This document shows positions 7,922-15,976 of a stretch of DNA of 64,000 nucleotides, piece after piece. Source of the DNA: Nostoc sp. KVJ20 (GTDB taxonomy: Bacteria > Cyanobacteriota > Cyanobacteriia > Cyanobacteriales > Nostocaceae); the NCBI RefSeq assembly GCF_001712795.1, contig NZ_KV757672.1, forward strand, positions 1-64,000, given 5' to 3'. The notes under the pieces were generated by a model. That model did no database searches. It was not told where the DNA came from and worked only from the letters and a program-made list of their open reading frames with translations. The position numbers were made by a program, and so were the translations under genes. How positions within the stretch are numbered: the stretch's first letter is position 1; every line of letters starts with the position of its first letter.

Positions 7922-9621
7922 GCTATCTGCTGTATATTTTAGGTTGTCGAAAGAGTCTAAGTAAAGAGGGAACCGATAACATTATCAGAGTTTGTCTCAG
8001 GAAACAAGTCATATCATTAATATTAAAAATATTCGTTTTGTCCAAGGATTCATCATTTTCTAAAAAAATCAAAGAACTACACTTTAATTGGTTACTATTG
8101 CGACAGCAGAAAAAGCACATTGTTGCTTTTGAAGATAATAACCCTCCTAACAGCATGAGTAAAGCCTGAGAATTAAATTTGATGGATGAATTGAGACACC
8201 TAATGTTGGCTCAATTAAGATTTCCAAAGTTATTCTTCATTGAAAGCATTCGACCTTATCTCTTGAGCAAGCTTGCCAAACCCACTCAGAGAGAATATCT
8301 GCTAAAACACCATAAAATGAGGCTTTCAGAATCATTATTATGCTGAAATGCTACCTTACACGCAGGTTAGAGTGGTATTTGTAGATCGTGAATAATCCCC
8401 TATGAAGTAGGCAAATAAGCGATCGCTCCATAACAAACACCCATCTGCACCCAATAAGTTAAGAGCGACTTGAATGGCTATGATTTTTGGCTTCCCTCAA
8501 TCAAGCTCATTGCTTTTACATGCCAATATATTAACCAGAAAAAAGAGGAGAAAACTCAGTTTACTGGGTGTCAATAGCCCAGCGCATTGGTAAAATTTTA
8601 CAGCATTATCTGTAATTTTACACAGATGAATTAGCCCGTAATAGTTATGATGTTAGTTGACTGTTGCCGATAATAATATTTTAGTTTTGTTTCATGCTTT
8701 TACAATAACTTCCCGTAAAGATACGATGAAATTTTGCCTATTTTTTATCTTCCCTCTAGCGATATAGTTTAATTTCAACCCAGAGATTTTTTCCATTGTT
8801 TGTATTCATCTATCTAGAGGTTAGTAAAATCATTTTTAGCCAATTATGGCGCTAAAAAATTGACAACAAACCTTCTTCTTAGATTTAAACTAAGAGATAA
8901 ATCATTTTCAAAAAAGTATTGATTTTCAATCATTTTGTATTTGGTAAGTATACCCGTAAAAACAATTGTATATTTCAATGTTTTTTGCTGGTGTGTTTAT
9001 TATAGCCATTATTTCCGCACTTTAAATAATCTTCATTTAGAGACTAAACAATCTCATTTTTATCCTTTATAAAAAACTTACAAAGAAAAAGATATACATC
9101 TGAACCTTTGCTTAATGATATTGATATATAAACAAGATGCTAAACTGCAAAACTTGTAAAAAAGATTCCGCTATCTAAGACTGTCAGCTAGGTTTGATTA
9201 AACCCAACTTTGCAGGTAATTCGTAGGTAGTTCGTAGCTATTTATACTGAAAACATCCCAATAAAAATAACTGGGAAACGATGAAAATATAGGTACTTCA
9301 TGAAATTGAGGTAAAGTTAACTTCCAATCATTTAAAGGTGAGCTATGTACAAATGCGATAACCCTGAGTATTTTTACAAAGAAAGGTAGGAGGCAGAGGG
9401 CAGGAATCATTTCTTCTGCCGACGCTCGCAAACTCGCTAACGCTGCGCTATCCTGCCTCCTGCCCTCTGCTTTTTTCGGTAAATTTTAAAAGGTAAAGAA
9501 AGCCTTTCCCTTTTCCCCTCCCAAGTGCAATTTCAGTTAACATGTAAATCAAATACACATTGACTTAATTTTTCATACTTATAATTTGAGATTTAAGGAT
9601 TGCAGCAATTGGTGCAACTAT
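7922..9621. other. 1.7 kb gene-poor A+T-rich region
   Basis: I read all frames here and found no recognisable protein. Short open frames (for example one beginning with an ATG at about 8183 and running some 50 codons) have no family pattern. The sequence from about 8640 to 9180 is strongly A+T-rich with many T-runs. A repeat hairpin lies at 9393-9470. The region could carry regulatory RNA or degraded genes, but nothing in the sequence decides this. Confidence 0.55.
9393..9470 (+). repeat. Repeat-built hairpin followed by a T-run
   Basis: GCAGAGGGCAGG (9393-9404) pairs with CCTGCCCTCTGC (9459-9470), and TTTTTT follows at once. The loop holds a CTCGCAAACTCGCTAACGCT repeat seen again near 19030-19100. 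It has terminator geometry for plus-strand transcripts, although no plus-strand gene precedes it. Confidence 0.5.
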
Positions 9622-11250
9622 TCAAAGTTTAAATTGGGGCATCAGTTGGAGAGTGCCAATACCTAAATCTTTTGGTGAAAGCGATCGCGCTTCAAACAAA
9701 GCCATCATATCTCGTAACTGAGGATTGCCACGGGAAGCTCCCGTTAAGCCTTTAGCAATGATTAAGCCACAGTAGCCCTTAGTATTTTTACACCGTTGAT
9801 TCCATTTCTTTCGGGCTTCTACATGAATCGGATCTTCGTCTAAAAATTCACCGAATAGGAACAATTCGCCATTTTGAGTTTGTAATAAACCCAGGTCGTA
9901 GCGATCGCCATCGAAGGGGTCGGCACCTGGATTAAAACAAATTGCTCTCAATCCACCTGCTGTTTCAATTCTTTCAATTACAGTCTTCGCCTTGGGCCGA
10001 GAAGTTTGAATTAAAATCACCGGCAAACCATCACCCACGTGTTTAATTTCACCAGCCGGATGGTAGCTGACTCCCTTACGCAGGTGTTCCAACATTTCCC
10101 AGGACACCACACCTAAGCTAAGGAAGGAATCTTCAGGTATCAAGTCATCTTGCAATGATTGGAAATCAAGATTGTCAATCTCTTGATCATCAACACCAAA
10201 ACCTGCCATTTCCTCTAACTCTGCGGCTAACTGCGGCATGGTAGAGACTGTCACAGGTACAGATTTAGTTGATTCTTCCGACTGTGGTAGAGCAATCCGA
10301 TAGCGACGGCTGAGGGTAGGAAAGATGTCTTCATGAAGCGGGCGACGGTGATCGCGAATAAAGCGGATCAGGCTTTCGATCGCAACCAAGATTACCAATG
10401 CTTCTTCGTCATACAAAACAGAACGCAGTCCTTCTAAGGGGTGGATATTACCGAAGGTGGGGTCAATTTCTGATAATGGCAGATCGACCAAATCATCATC
10501 TTCATCCTCATCCTCATCATCTTCATCAGCAGTCTCAAAAGTGAGAAATAGGCAATCTTGCTTAAGGAATGCTTCTTCTAGATGCTCTGTTGATTCTTCA
10601 TCTCTTAAAACAGCGGCACGAAACTGTTTTAAAGACTCTTCTGAGCGATAAAACAAAATCCCATACTCCATTCCCAGCATTCCCATGATTGAGGCGTAGA
10701 GTGTGCCAACATCCCACTTATTAATCTCAATGGATAAAATTTGCTGTTCTTCCAAAAATTCCCAAGGTGCTGCTTGCCAAATTGCAAATGCTTTCTCTCG
10801 CAAGATTTGTGCATACTGTGGGGGTAAGTCGGGGGTTTGACTATCGAGGATGTCGGCGAATCCACGAAATAGTTCATCAATTAAAGGCAGTTCTGGTGCG
10901 TAATCAATGGCAATATCCAAATCTTGTAGCACTCCCCGCAGGTAAAACTGGATCTCGCGGTCTTTGACTACAATTCTTTGGGGTCTAGCAGGTCTTGCCG
11001 GACTCTGGGGATGCTCCATTGCTTGCATTAAGGTGCGAACAATTGCTTCTGGGCCGATATCTGAAGCTACCACATCCATTCCTCGGACAACACCTTGGGA
11101 GTAATCTACCCAAAGAATGCATTCTCCCTTTGCCTCTGAGTCTGAGAACTGGTTTGGTGATGACAACGGACGGCGATCGCCCTCCCATACAGAAGGAATT
11201 TGAGTTAATTTCTTCAACCGACGACTGGTAGAGCGATTAAAACTTGTCAT
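9622..11250 (-). CDS. Large acidic cyanobacterial hypothetical (DUF6930-like)
   Basis: The product is 542 residues from ATG 11250 (MTSFNRSTSRRLKKL); a start 18 bases upstream is possible. I recall this type as the conserved cyanobacterial DUF6930 family, but with moderate certainty only. Visible parts are a basic N-terminus, a core with WVDYSQGVVRGMDVV and IQFYLRGVLQDLDIAIDYAP, a very acidic run (TADEDDEDEDEDDD) near residue 250, and a C-terminal domain with VGDGLPVILIQTSRPKAKTV and KGYCGLIIAKGLTGASRGNP. There are no membrane segments and no signal peptide, so it should be cytosolic. No catalytic motif was identified. It is divergent from sufA with 600 bp between. Confidence 0.8.
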   Translation of the reverse strand: MTSFNRSTSRRLKKLTQIPSVWEGDRRPLSSPNQFSDSEAKGECILWVDYSQGVVRGMDVVASDIGPEAIVRTLMQAMEHPQSPARPARPQRIVVKDREIQFYLRGVLQDLDIAIDYAPELPLIDELFRGFADILDSQTPDLPPQYAQILREKAFAIWQAAPWEFLEEQQILSIEINKWDVGTLYASIMGMLGMEYGILFYRSEESLKQFRAAVLRDEESTEHLEEAFLKQDCLFLTFETADEDDEDEDEDDDLVDLPLSEIDPTFGNIHPLEGLRSVLYDEEALVILVAIESLIRFIRDHRRPLHEDIFPTLSRRYRIALPQSEESTKSVPVTVSTMPQLAAELEEMAGFGVDDQEIDNLDFQSLQDDLIPEDSFLSLGVVSWEMLEHLRKGVSYHPAGEIKHVGDGLPVILIQTSRPKAKTVIERIETAGGLRAICFNPGADPFDGDRYDLGLLQTQNGELFLFGEFLDEDPIHVEARKKWNQRCKNTKGYCGLIIAKGLTGASRGNPQLRDMMALFEARSLSPKDLGIGTLQLMPQFKL

Positions 11251-11268
11251 AGAGATCAAAAGAAGCAA

Positions 11269-11874
11269 TTTGGAAGTAAACTTTGGAAGATAGCTAGCCT
11301 CAGATTAAATTTTTATGGCTGCACCTGAAGGTGGTTGCTTTTCAGGTTGCCACAAGGCTTGAACTTCAAAAATACCGAATGTTTCAGGAGGCAGGAGGCA
11401 GGAGTAACCCATATTTAAAAGCGTGAGACTTAGGCTGTGGACAACGATGCCAAATAATCCATTTGGAATGCATCCTAGACTCTCTCTAGGAGACACTGCG
11501 CGTAGCTTACTTCCTTGTAGAAGAAAGGGAGACGCCAATGGAGAAGACCAGATCGGCTACGAATGTATTTTCCGATATATGTCTCGATACAATTCATCTT
11601 TTTAAAATGAATCTTATACCGAGAATTAAAACTTTCATTCATAATTATTTCCTCCTGCCTCTTGCCTCCTGCCTCCTGCCTTCTCGTATAAACACACTGA
11701 GTCTCTCAATTCTAGAATAAAAATTTTTGGCTGCTTTTAACGGAGTGTTTACAATTTGGCATCTAGCGGCATCTAAGCCGCTAGAATGAATACAAAAACA
11801 CCAAGGGCAACCTACAGGCATTAACAAGCTGATATAGGGTAAAGCTTAAACTAAATTAAGGAGTGAAAAAGTAG
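11269..11874. other. Repeat-filled intergenic region
   Basis: About 600 bp between divergent genes. It contains CTCCTGCCTC-type tandem repeats (11652-11686), a TCTAGGAGACACTGCGCGTAGC repeat, and a palindrome ATCTAGCGGCATCTAAGCCGCTAG at 11760-11783. The last 50 bases before sufA include TTAAGGAG, its ribosome site. I see no gene. Confidence 0.5.
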
Positions 11875-12231
11875 ATGACACAAGCAATTCAGGCTCAACA
11901 ACGCGGAATTCTGTTGAGCGAAGCCGCATTGAAGCAGGTAAAATCCCTCCGGGACAAGCAAGGCACAGACTTCTGCTTACGGGTGGGAGTCCGTCAGGGT
12001 GGCTGTTCTGGGATGTCTTACATGATGGACTTTGAAGACACTAGCAAGATCACCCCTCAGGATGAAGTTTTTGACTACGATGGCTTCAAAATTGTCAGCG
12101 ATCGCAAGAGCCTGTTATATCTCTACGGTTTAATGCTCGATTATAGCGATGCCATGATTGGCGGTGGCTTCCAATTTACTAACCCCAATGCCAGCCAAAC
12201 TTGTGGTTGCGGTAAGTCATTTGGGGTGTAA
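11875..12231 (+). CDS. sufA: A-type iron-sulfur carrier (HesB/IscA/SufA family)
   Basis: The 118-residue product carries nascent Fe-S clusters between the scaffold and target proteins. The three conserved cysteines are visible: GVRQGGCSGMSYMMDF in the middle and TCGCGKSFGV at the end. AAGGAG lies 10 bases before ATG 11875. The sequence resembles the SufA-type protein of unicellular cyanobacteria more than IscA, from memory of the family; IscA or ErpA are the alternatives. It is 16 kb from the sufBCDS genes and followed by a TPR gene on the same strand. Confidence 0.92.
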   Translation: MTQAIQAQQRGILLSEAALKQVKSLRDKQGTDFCLRVGVRQGGCSGMSYMMDFEDTSKITPQDEVFDYDGFKIVSDRKSLLYLYGLMLDYSDAMIGGGFQFTNPNASQTCGCGKSFGV

Positions 12232-12235
12232 TATT

Positions 12236-12323
12236 GTCATTTGTCATTTGTCCTTTGTCTTTTGTCCCTCACAAATGACCAATGACTAATGACTAATGAC
12301 TAATGACCAATGACTAATGACAA
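12236..12323. repeat. Heptamer repeats in inverted array
   Basis: TGTCATT/TGTCCTT units on the left face ATGACTA/ATGACCA units on the right, so transcripts could fold into a long imperfect hairpin between sufA and the TPR gene. The last units abut the next start codon. Confidence 0.8.
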
Positions 12324-12746
12324 ATGACTAATACAGTTGAATCCCTGTTTGATACAGGTTTAGAACGCTATAAAGCTGGAGAATCAGTAGAATCTTTAAT
12401 CCCTGTGTTTAAAGAAGTATGCGATCGCGCTCCTAAAACTAGTGCTGCTTGGATTTGTTTAGCGTGGTTGTATCTACTCGATAGCAAACCCAACTTGGCA
12501 TACAAAGCCGCACAGAAGGCAGTTAAGTTAAACCCGCAAGATCCACAAGCTAGAATCAATCTCGCCTTAGCAATGCTGGAAACGGGTCAAAAAGGTTTGC
12601 GAGAACACATTGACATAGCACAGCAATTGATTTTTGTCAATGAAGAATGGAGTGACGAAATAAAAAATAGTATTGAAGACGGTTTAAGTAGGAAACCAGA
12701 TTGGCAGAGTTTGACAAAAGTCAAAAATTGGCTGTTTGAAAAGTAA
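12324..12746 (+). CDS. Small TPR-repeat protein
   Basis: The 140-residue product has two clear tetratricopeptide units in the middle: SAAWICLAWLYLLDSKPNLA, then YKAAQKAVKLNPQDPQARIN and LALAMLETGQ. It has no signal peptide and is expected to be a cytosolic binding protein. Its ATG sits at the end of a heptamer repeat run with no clear ribosome site. It lies 93 bases after sufA on the same strand, which suggests a functional or transcriptional link with Fe-S assembly, but the sequence alone does not prove it. Confidence 0.82.
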   Translation: MTNTVESLFDTGLERYKAGESVESLIPVFKEVCDRAPKTSAAWICLAWLYLLDSKPNLAYKAAQKAVKLNPQDPQARINLALAMLETGQKGLREHIDIAQQLIFVNEEWSDEIKNSIEDGLSRKPDWQSLTKVKNWLFEK

Positions 12747-12749
12747 ATG

Positions 12750-12870
12750 ATGGGGAGTGGGGAGCAGGGGGCAGGGAGCAGGGGGCAAGGGGAAGAATAA
12801 AAAAATACTTTTTCTCCCCAATCCCCATTCCCCATTCCCCAATCCCCATTCCCCATTCCCCATTCCCCAA
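12750..12870. repeat. G-rich and C-rich short tandem repeats
   Basis: GGGGAGCAGGGGGCAGGGAG-type units are followed by CCCCAATCCCCATTCCCCATT units. The two halves are partly complementary. It fills the space between the TPR gene and the small membrane protein gene. Confidence 0.8.
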
Positions 12871-12877
12871 TCGAATC

Positions 12878-13135
12878 ATGAAAGATAAATTGTTAAATTG
12901 GCTAAACATGGTTTTAGTCGCAGATGTTTTTTTGGTTTTGTTTGGCTTTGGCTGGTTAGCGATCGCAGCGATCGGTGATGCTGTGGGAATAAACCTGGGT
13001 TTGGATTTGTGGCATCAACTGTGGCAACCTGTGTTTAACCCAGCAATTGGTATTCTCATGGGTGGTGCTATTCTCAGCGGTATTATCAGTTGGGTTTCCA
13101 GGAAATTTCTCTCTAGTCAAGAGACTGGGAAATAG
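12878..13135 (+). CDS. Small membrane protein with two transmembrane helices
   Basis: The 85-residue product has hydrophobic segments at about residues 12-35 (VADVFLVLFGFGWLAIAAIG) and 54-73 (NPAIGILMGGAILSGIISWV), followed by a basic tail. It probably sits in the plasma or thylakoid membrane. I do not recognise a named family. The start ATG 12878 follows the repeat block directly. It is co-directional with sufA and the TPR gene. Confidence 0.75.
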   Translation: MKDKLLNWLNMVLVADVFLVLFGFGWLAIAAIGDAVGINLGLDLWHQLWQPVFNPAIGILMGGAILSGIISWVSRKFLSSQETGK

Positions 13136-13250
13136 GGACTGGGGACTAGGGACTGGGTACTGGGGAATAGGGAACAGGGAATAGGGAACAGGGAACAGGG
13201 AAAAGTTTTTAAATGCCCAATGCCCAATGCCCAATGCCCAATGCCCACTC
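13128..13250. repeat. Tandem repeats at convergent gene ends
   Basis: GGGACTGGGGACTAGGGACTGG and GGGAATAGGGAACA units are followed by six GCCCAAT-type heptamers. The array lies between convergent genes and starts within the last codons of the membrane protein gene. Confidence 0.8.
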
Positions 13251-13254
13251 CCAT

Positions 13255-14220
13255 TTAATTAAGAATTTGTGTTAATGCTGATTGCAAATTAGGATATTTG
13301 TACTCAAAACCTGTTTCTAACGTGCGTTTTGGGATGACTTGCTGACCTTCTAAAACTACTATAGCCCCGTCTCCTAAAAGAGCTTCGATCGCAAAAGCAG
13401 GAACAGGCAACCAAGAAGGGCGATTCATGACTTCTCCCAAAGTTTGGCTTAAATCTGCCATCCGAACTGGATTAGGGGCGGTTGCATTATATACGCCTTC
13501 TATTTCCGGTTTAGTTAAAGCTTCCAGAATCAGGCTAACTAAATCATCTACGTGAATCCATGAGAACCACTGCCGACCACTGCCAATAGGCCCACCAGCG
13601 AAGAGTTTGAAAGGCGGAATCATTTTACCTAAAGCACCACCATTGCCCAAAACAATCCCAAAACGTAGAATTACCAGTCGGACACCAGCATCTTTTACCT
13701 TTCTCGCTTCAGCTTCCCAAGCTTGGCAGACTTGGGCAAGAAAATCGTTACCAGATATATTTGTTTCATCAAAGATTGCCGTTTCACTAGTGCCGTAGTA
13801 ACCAATGGCTGAAGCGTTAATTAACACACTTGGGAGGCAGCGCGTTGCGGGGGTTCCCCCAGTTGTAGCGACTGCCGTTTTGGGGTTAGCGTTAGCTATT
13901 GCTTCAACTACTTTTTGTGTACCAAACTTCCGGCTATTGAGGATTTCCTGTTTCCGTTCTGGTGTCCAGCGTCCTTCACCAATAGGTTCTCCTGCCAAAT
14001 TAACTACGCCATCACAACTAGCAATGACACTTTGCCAGGAACCAGATGCATTTGGTGTATAGGCAACAATTTCTACATCGGGGAAAGCCTCAGATGGAAA
14101 AACTTTTTGAGCAAAGGTGGTGTTCCGAGTTAATACTACTATTTTGTGACCTTTTCCGTGGAGTCGTTGTACCAAACGGCTACCAACAAATCCTGTTGCT
14201 CCAGTAATTGCGACTTTCAT
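13255..14220 (-). CDS. TIGR01777-type SDR epimerase
   Basis: The 321-residue product has the nucleotide-binding start MKVAITGATGFVGSRLVQRL, then VVNLAGEPIGEGRW and SAIGYYG, which are hallmarks of the TIGR01777 (YfcH-like) branch of extended short-chain dehydrogenases. The middle has KLFAGGPIGSGRQWFSWIHV, then DDL; the end has NATAPNPVRM and VLEGQQVIPKRTLETGF. The physiological substrate of the family is unknown to me. A stretch at about residues 117-131 (TGGTPATRCLPS) is encoded by a dispersed repeat and is probably an insertion in a surface loop before the ASAIGYYG strand. Confidence 0.9.
   Translation of the reverse strand: MKVAITGATGFVGSRLVQRLHGKGHKIVVLTRNTTFAQKVFPSEAFPDVEIVAYTPNASGSWQSVIASCDGVVNLAGEPIGEGRWTPERKQEILNSRKFGTQKVVEAIANANPKTAVATTGGTPATRCLPSVLINASAIGYYGTSETAIFDETNISGNDFLAQVCQAWEAEARKVKDAGVRLVILRFGIVLGNGGALGKMIPPFKLFAGGPIGSGRQWFSWIHVDDLVSLILEALTKPEIEGVYNATAPNPVRMADLSQTLGEVMNRPSWLPVPAFAIEALLGDGAIVVLEGQQVIPKRTLETGFEYKYPNLQSALTQILN
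13829..13875. repeat. Dispersed repeat inserted in frame in the TIGR01777 gene
   Basis: GGGAGGCAGCGCGTTGCGGG, then GGTTCCCCCAGTTG and TAGCGACT, is a GC-rich block unlike the flanking codons and of a type found in Nostoc intergenic regions. It adds about 14 residues with no stop or frame change. Confidence 0.65.
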
Positions 14221-14578
14221 TTTCTACCTCAGCCAAACCTTTATTGTAAAGTTTTTGATCAAACTTTCAGCTTACCAAAGAAGGCAGGGGGCAGGAGGAG
14301 AACTGCCCTTTGTTTCCTACCGCGACCAGACGAGTCTTGGGTTTAAGACCCATTCCAAAATCTCTGCCACAGGTGTCCTGCAATCAGTGTAGGTCTGAAG
14401 CCTACACTGCCTTCTGCCTTCTGCCTTCTGCCTCCTACCTTCTTCACAAAATTGGGTAAACTGTATATTTTGATCATGCCTGATCTCAAAACTCAAAAAC
14501 TTTGCTTTTATAATGACTTTCCGTTTAGATACTTCGGTATTATAGGATGGACGGAGTGTTGCAAGGCGTGGGGCTATT
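14221..14578. other. Intergenic region with repeats
   Basis: The 358 bp between divergent genes hold AAGGCAGGGGGCAGGAGG, a palindrome CAGTGTAGGTCTGAAGCCTACACTG at 14385-14409 and CTTCTGCC tandem units near 14410-14440. No coding pattern was seen apart from short accidental frames. Confidence 0.55.
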
Positions 14579-14926
14579 ATGGCTCGCTATACCTGTTCAT
14601 TTATTGTTTCTGTTCCTAGTGACCATCTGTTGCCGTTACTTGTAGAACTTCTACAGGACTGTCAGTTGGATATTCAATACAATACGGCCGATTACATTAT
14701 CGCTCGTGAGGTTCCTGGCAATGTTCCTTTTCCTAAATTGGTAACAGTAGAAGTACTGATTGATAAATCAAAATGTACTGAAACAGAAACCCGGATGAGT
14801 ATTGTGCTTAAAAATGAAGAACTACCACTTCAACTAGATAATTACTGCCGACAAATGTTTGAATTCATCAAGCAGGCTATTGAAAATAGCCGCCATTGGC
14901 ATTTGATTGAAAGTCTTGCAGGATAG
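14579..14926 (+). CDS. Conserved-looking hypothetical, 115 residues
   Basis: I do not recognise a named domain. The product starts MARYTCSFIVSVPSDHLLPL and has alternating strand and helix character, with charged helices at the end (NYCRQMFEFIKQAIENSRHW). There are no membrane segments and no signal peptide. Its length and composition look like a genuine small alpha/beta protein. The hairpin at 14940-14978 follows the stop within 14 bases and may end the transcript. Confidence 0.7.
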   Translation: MARYTCSFIVSVPSDHLLPLLVELLQDCQLDIQYNTADYIIAREVPGNVPFPKLVTVEVLIDKSKCTETETRMSIVLKNEELPLQLDNYCRQMFEFIKQAIENSRHWHLIESLAG

Positions 14927-14939
14927 CGTTGGTGGTTGA

Positions 14940-14978
14940 GTTGACACTCCCACGGCTTGAAGTTGTGGGAATGTCAAC
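14940..14978. repeat. Long hairpin, possible terminator or IS200/IS605 relic
   Basis: GTTGACACTCCCAC (14940-14953) pairs with GTGGGAATGTCAAC (14965-14978) with one G-T wobble. The TTGACACTCCCACGGCTT run resembles the subterminal hairpin of cyanobacterial IS200/IS605-type elements as I remember them. No tnpA or tnpB lies nearby. Confidence 0.5.
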
Positions 14979-15126
14979 AAGAAGGGAGTAGGGAGTAGGG
15001 AGTGGGGAAGACAGCATTGAACGGGGCTTGTATCCCGGTGGTTGTTGGGGCTATTTTTTTCCCTATTCCCTACTCCCTACTCCCGCCCCAACGGGGCTTG
15101 GTCAAACTTTGATTGGTAGTTATAAT

Positions 15127-15567
15127 TCAGTCTTCTATATCCTCTAAATCCTCGGCCATACCGGGGTTTATTAGTGTAATATCGTACTCGCTCGAATCCG
15201 TTTGTCCCAAACGCTGAGTGTTTCTTAAAAGGTAATAAATGGCACGTACTTGAGGCCCAAAAACGATCTCATCTTCATTTCTGAGATCGTGAGATGGTAT
15301 CTTGCGTCCATTAATCATTAAACCGTTAGAACTAGACTTACCTTTAGCATCGCCATCTACAATCCGGTAATAGTAGCTATGACTATTATGCTCTCGTGGC
15401 AATCTCACTAATGTGGCATGGCGTCGGGAGACAAACTGCGACATCAAACGGATATTACATTCGCGATCTCTACCAATAGAGTAGACGGGTTGCTCTAGAG
15501 AAAATTCTTTGCGACCTTGATCGTCTTCAATAATCAGTAGATGGTTTTCATTATTTTCTGCTGCCAT
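15127..15567 (-). CDS. FHA-domain protein
   Basis: The 146-residue product is essentially one forkhead-associated domain, which binds phosphothreonine peptides. Key residues are visible: YSIGRDRECNIRL, then SRRHATLVRLP, and later KSSSNGLMINGRKI with the conserved N-G pair. A short acidic tail follows (MAEDLEDIED). An upstream ATG at 15594 would add nine residues, but ATG 15567 (MAAENNEN) is more typical. It is probably cytosolic and part of Ser/Thr-kinase signalling; the partner is unknown. No kinase gene is nearby. Confidence 0.9.
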   Translation of the reverse strand: MAAENNENHLLIIEDDQGRKEFSLEQPVYSIGRDRECNIRLMSQFVSRRHATLVRLPREHNSHSYYYRIVDGDAKGKSSSNGLMINGRKIPSHDLRNEDEIVFGPQVRAIYYLLRNTQRLGQTDSSEYDITLINPGMAEDLEDIED

Positions 15568-15704
15568 TGACAAATTTGTGAAACTGTGATTCAAGATTTT
15601 TTAGTATCGTATTTTTTCATTTTCGCGCACCATAAGTATGTGGTGCCGGTCTAAATAAGCTTTAAAATTGCATGATACCTTGAAAGAGTAGAACATATCC
15701 GTTC

Positions 15705-15828
15705 CAATACTTGTCGGTTAAGGGGAAAAGGGGAAGGGGAAAGGGGAAAGAAAAAACCTTTAACTTTTCCCTTTAACCTTTTCCCCTTAACCAATTCCGA
15801 GTTAAAAATTCTTAACCGAGCAGTATTG
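15705..15828 (-). repeat. MITE-like element, copy 3
   Basis: The element is in reverse orientation: CAATACTTGTCGG at the left and CCGAGCAGTATTG at the right, 124 bp in all, with a GGGGAAAAGGGGAAGGGG to CCTTTTCCCC interior. The flanks ATATCCGTTC (15695-15704) and ATATCTGTTC (15829-15838) match at nine of ten positions and look like a target-site duplication. It accounts for much of the 380 bp gap between the FHA and P-ATPase genes. Confidence 0.75.
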
Positions 15829-15976
15829 ATATCTGTTCTACTCCAGTAGTTATGATAGCTTTGGTAAGTGTCTTAAGAAGCTTTTTGGGCTGCGTAAAAA
15901 CTGAATACGACTCAGTTTAACTTTATATGAGAATAACCAAGATTTGTGCTTGGAAATTTACCTGTATAAGAGTATT

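Noticed and set aside
7695..7964. Plus-strand 89-codon frame
   Set aside because: It lies opposite the ribbon-helix-helix gene and has no recognisable pattern; the minus-strand reading has a clear fold.
8183..8345. Short plus-strand frame beginning MDELRHLMLAQLRF
   Set aside because: About 50 codons, no ribosome site that I would trust and no family pattern; left as unsupported.
12587..12909. Minus-strand frames rich in GNGDWGMGN
   Set aside because: They are translations of the heptamer repeats, opposite the TPR gene.
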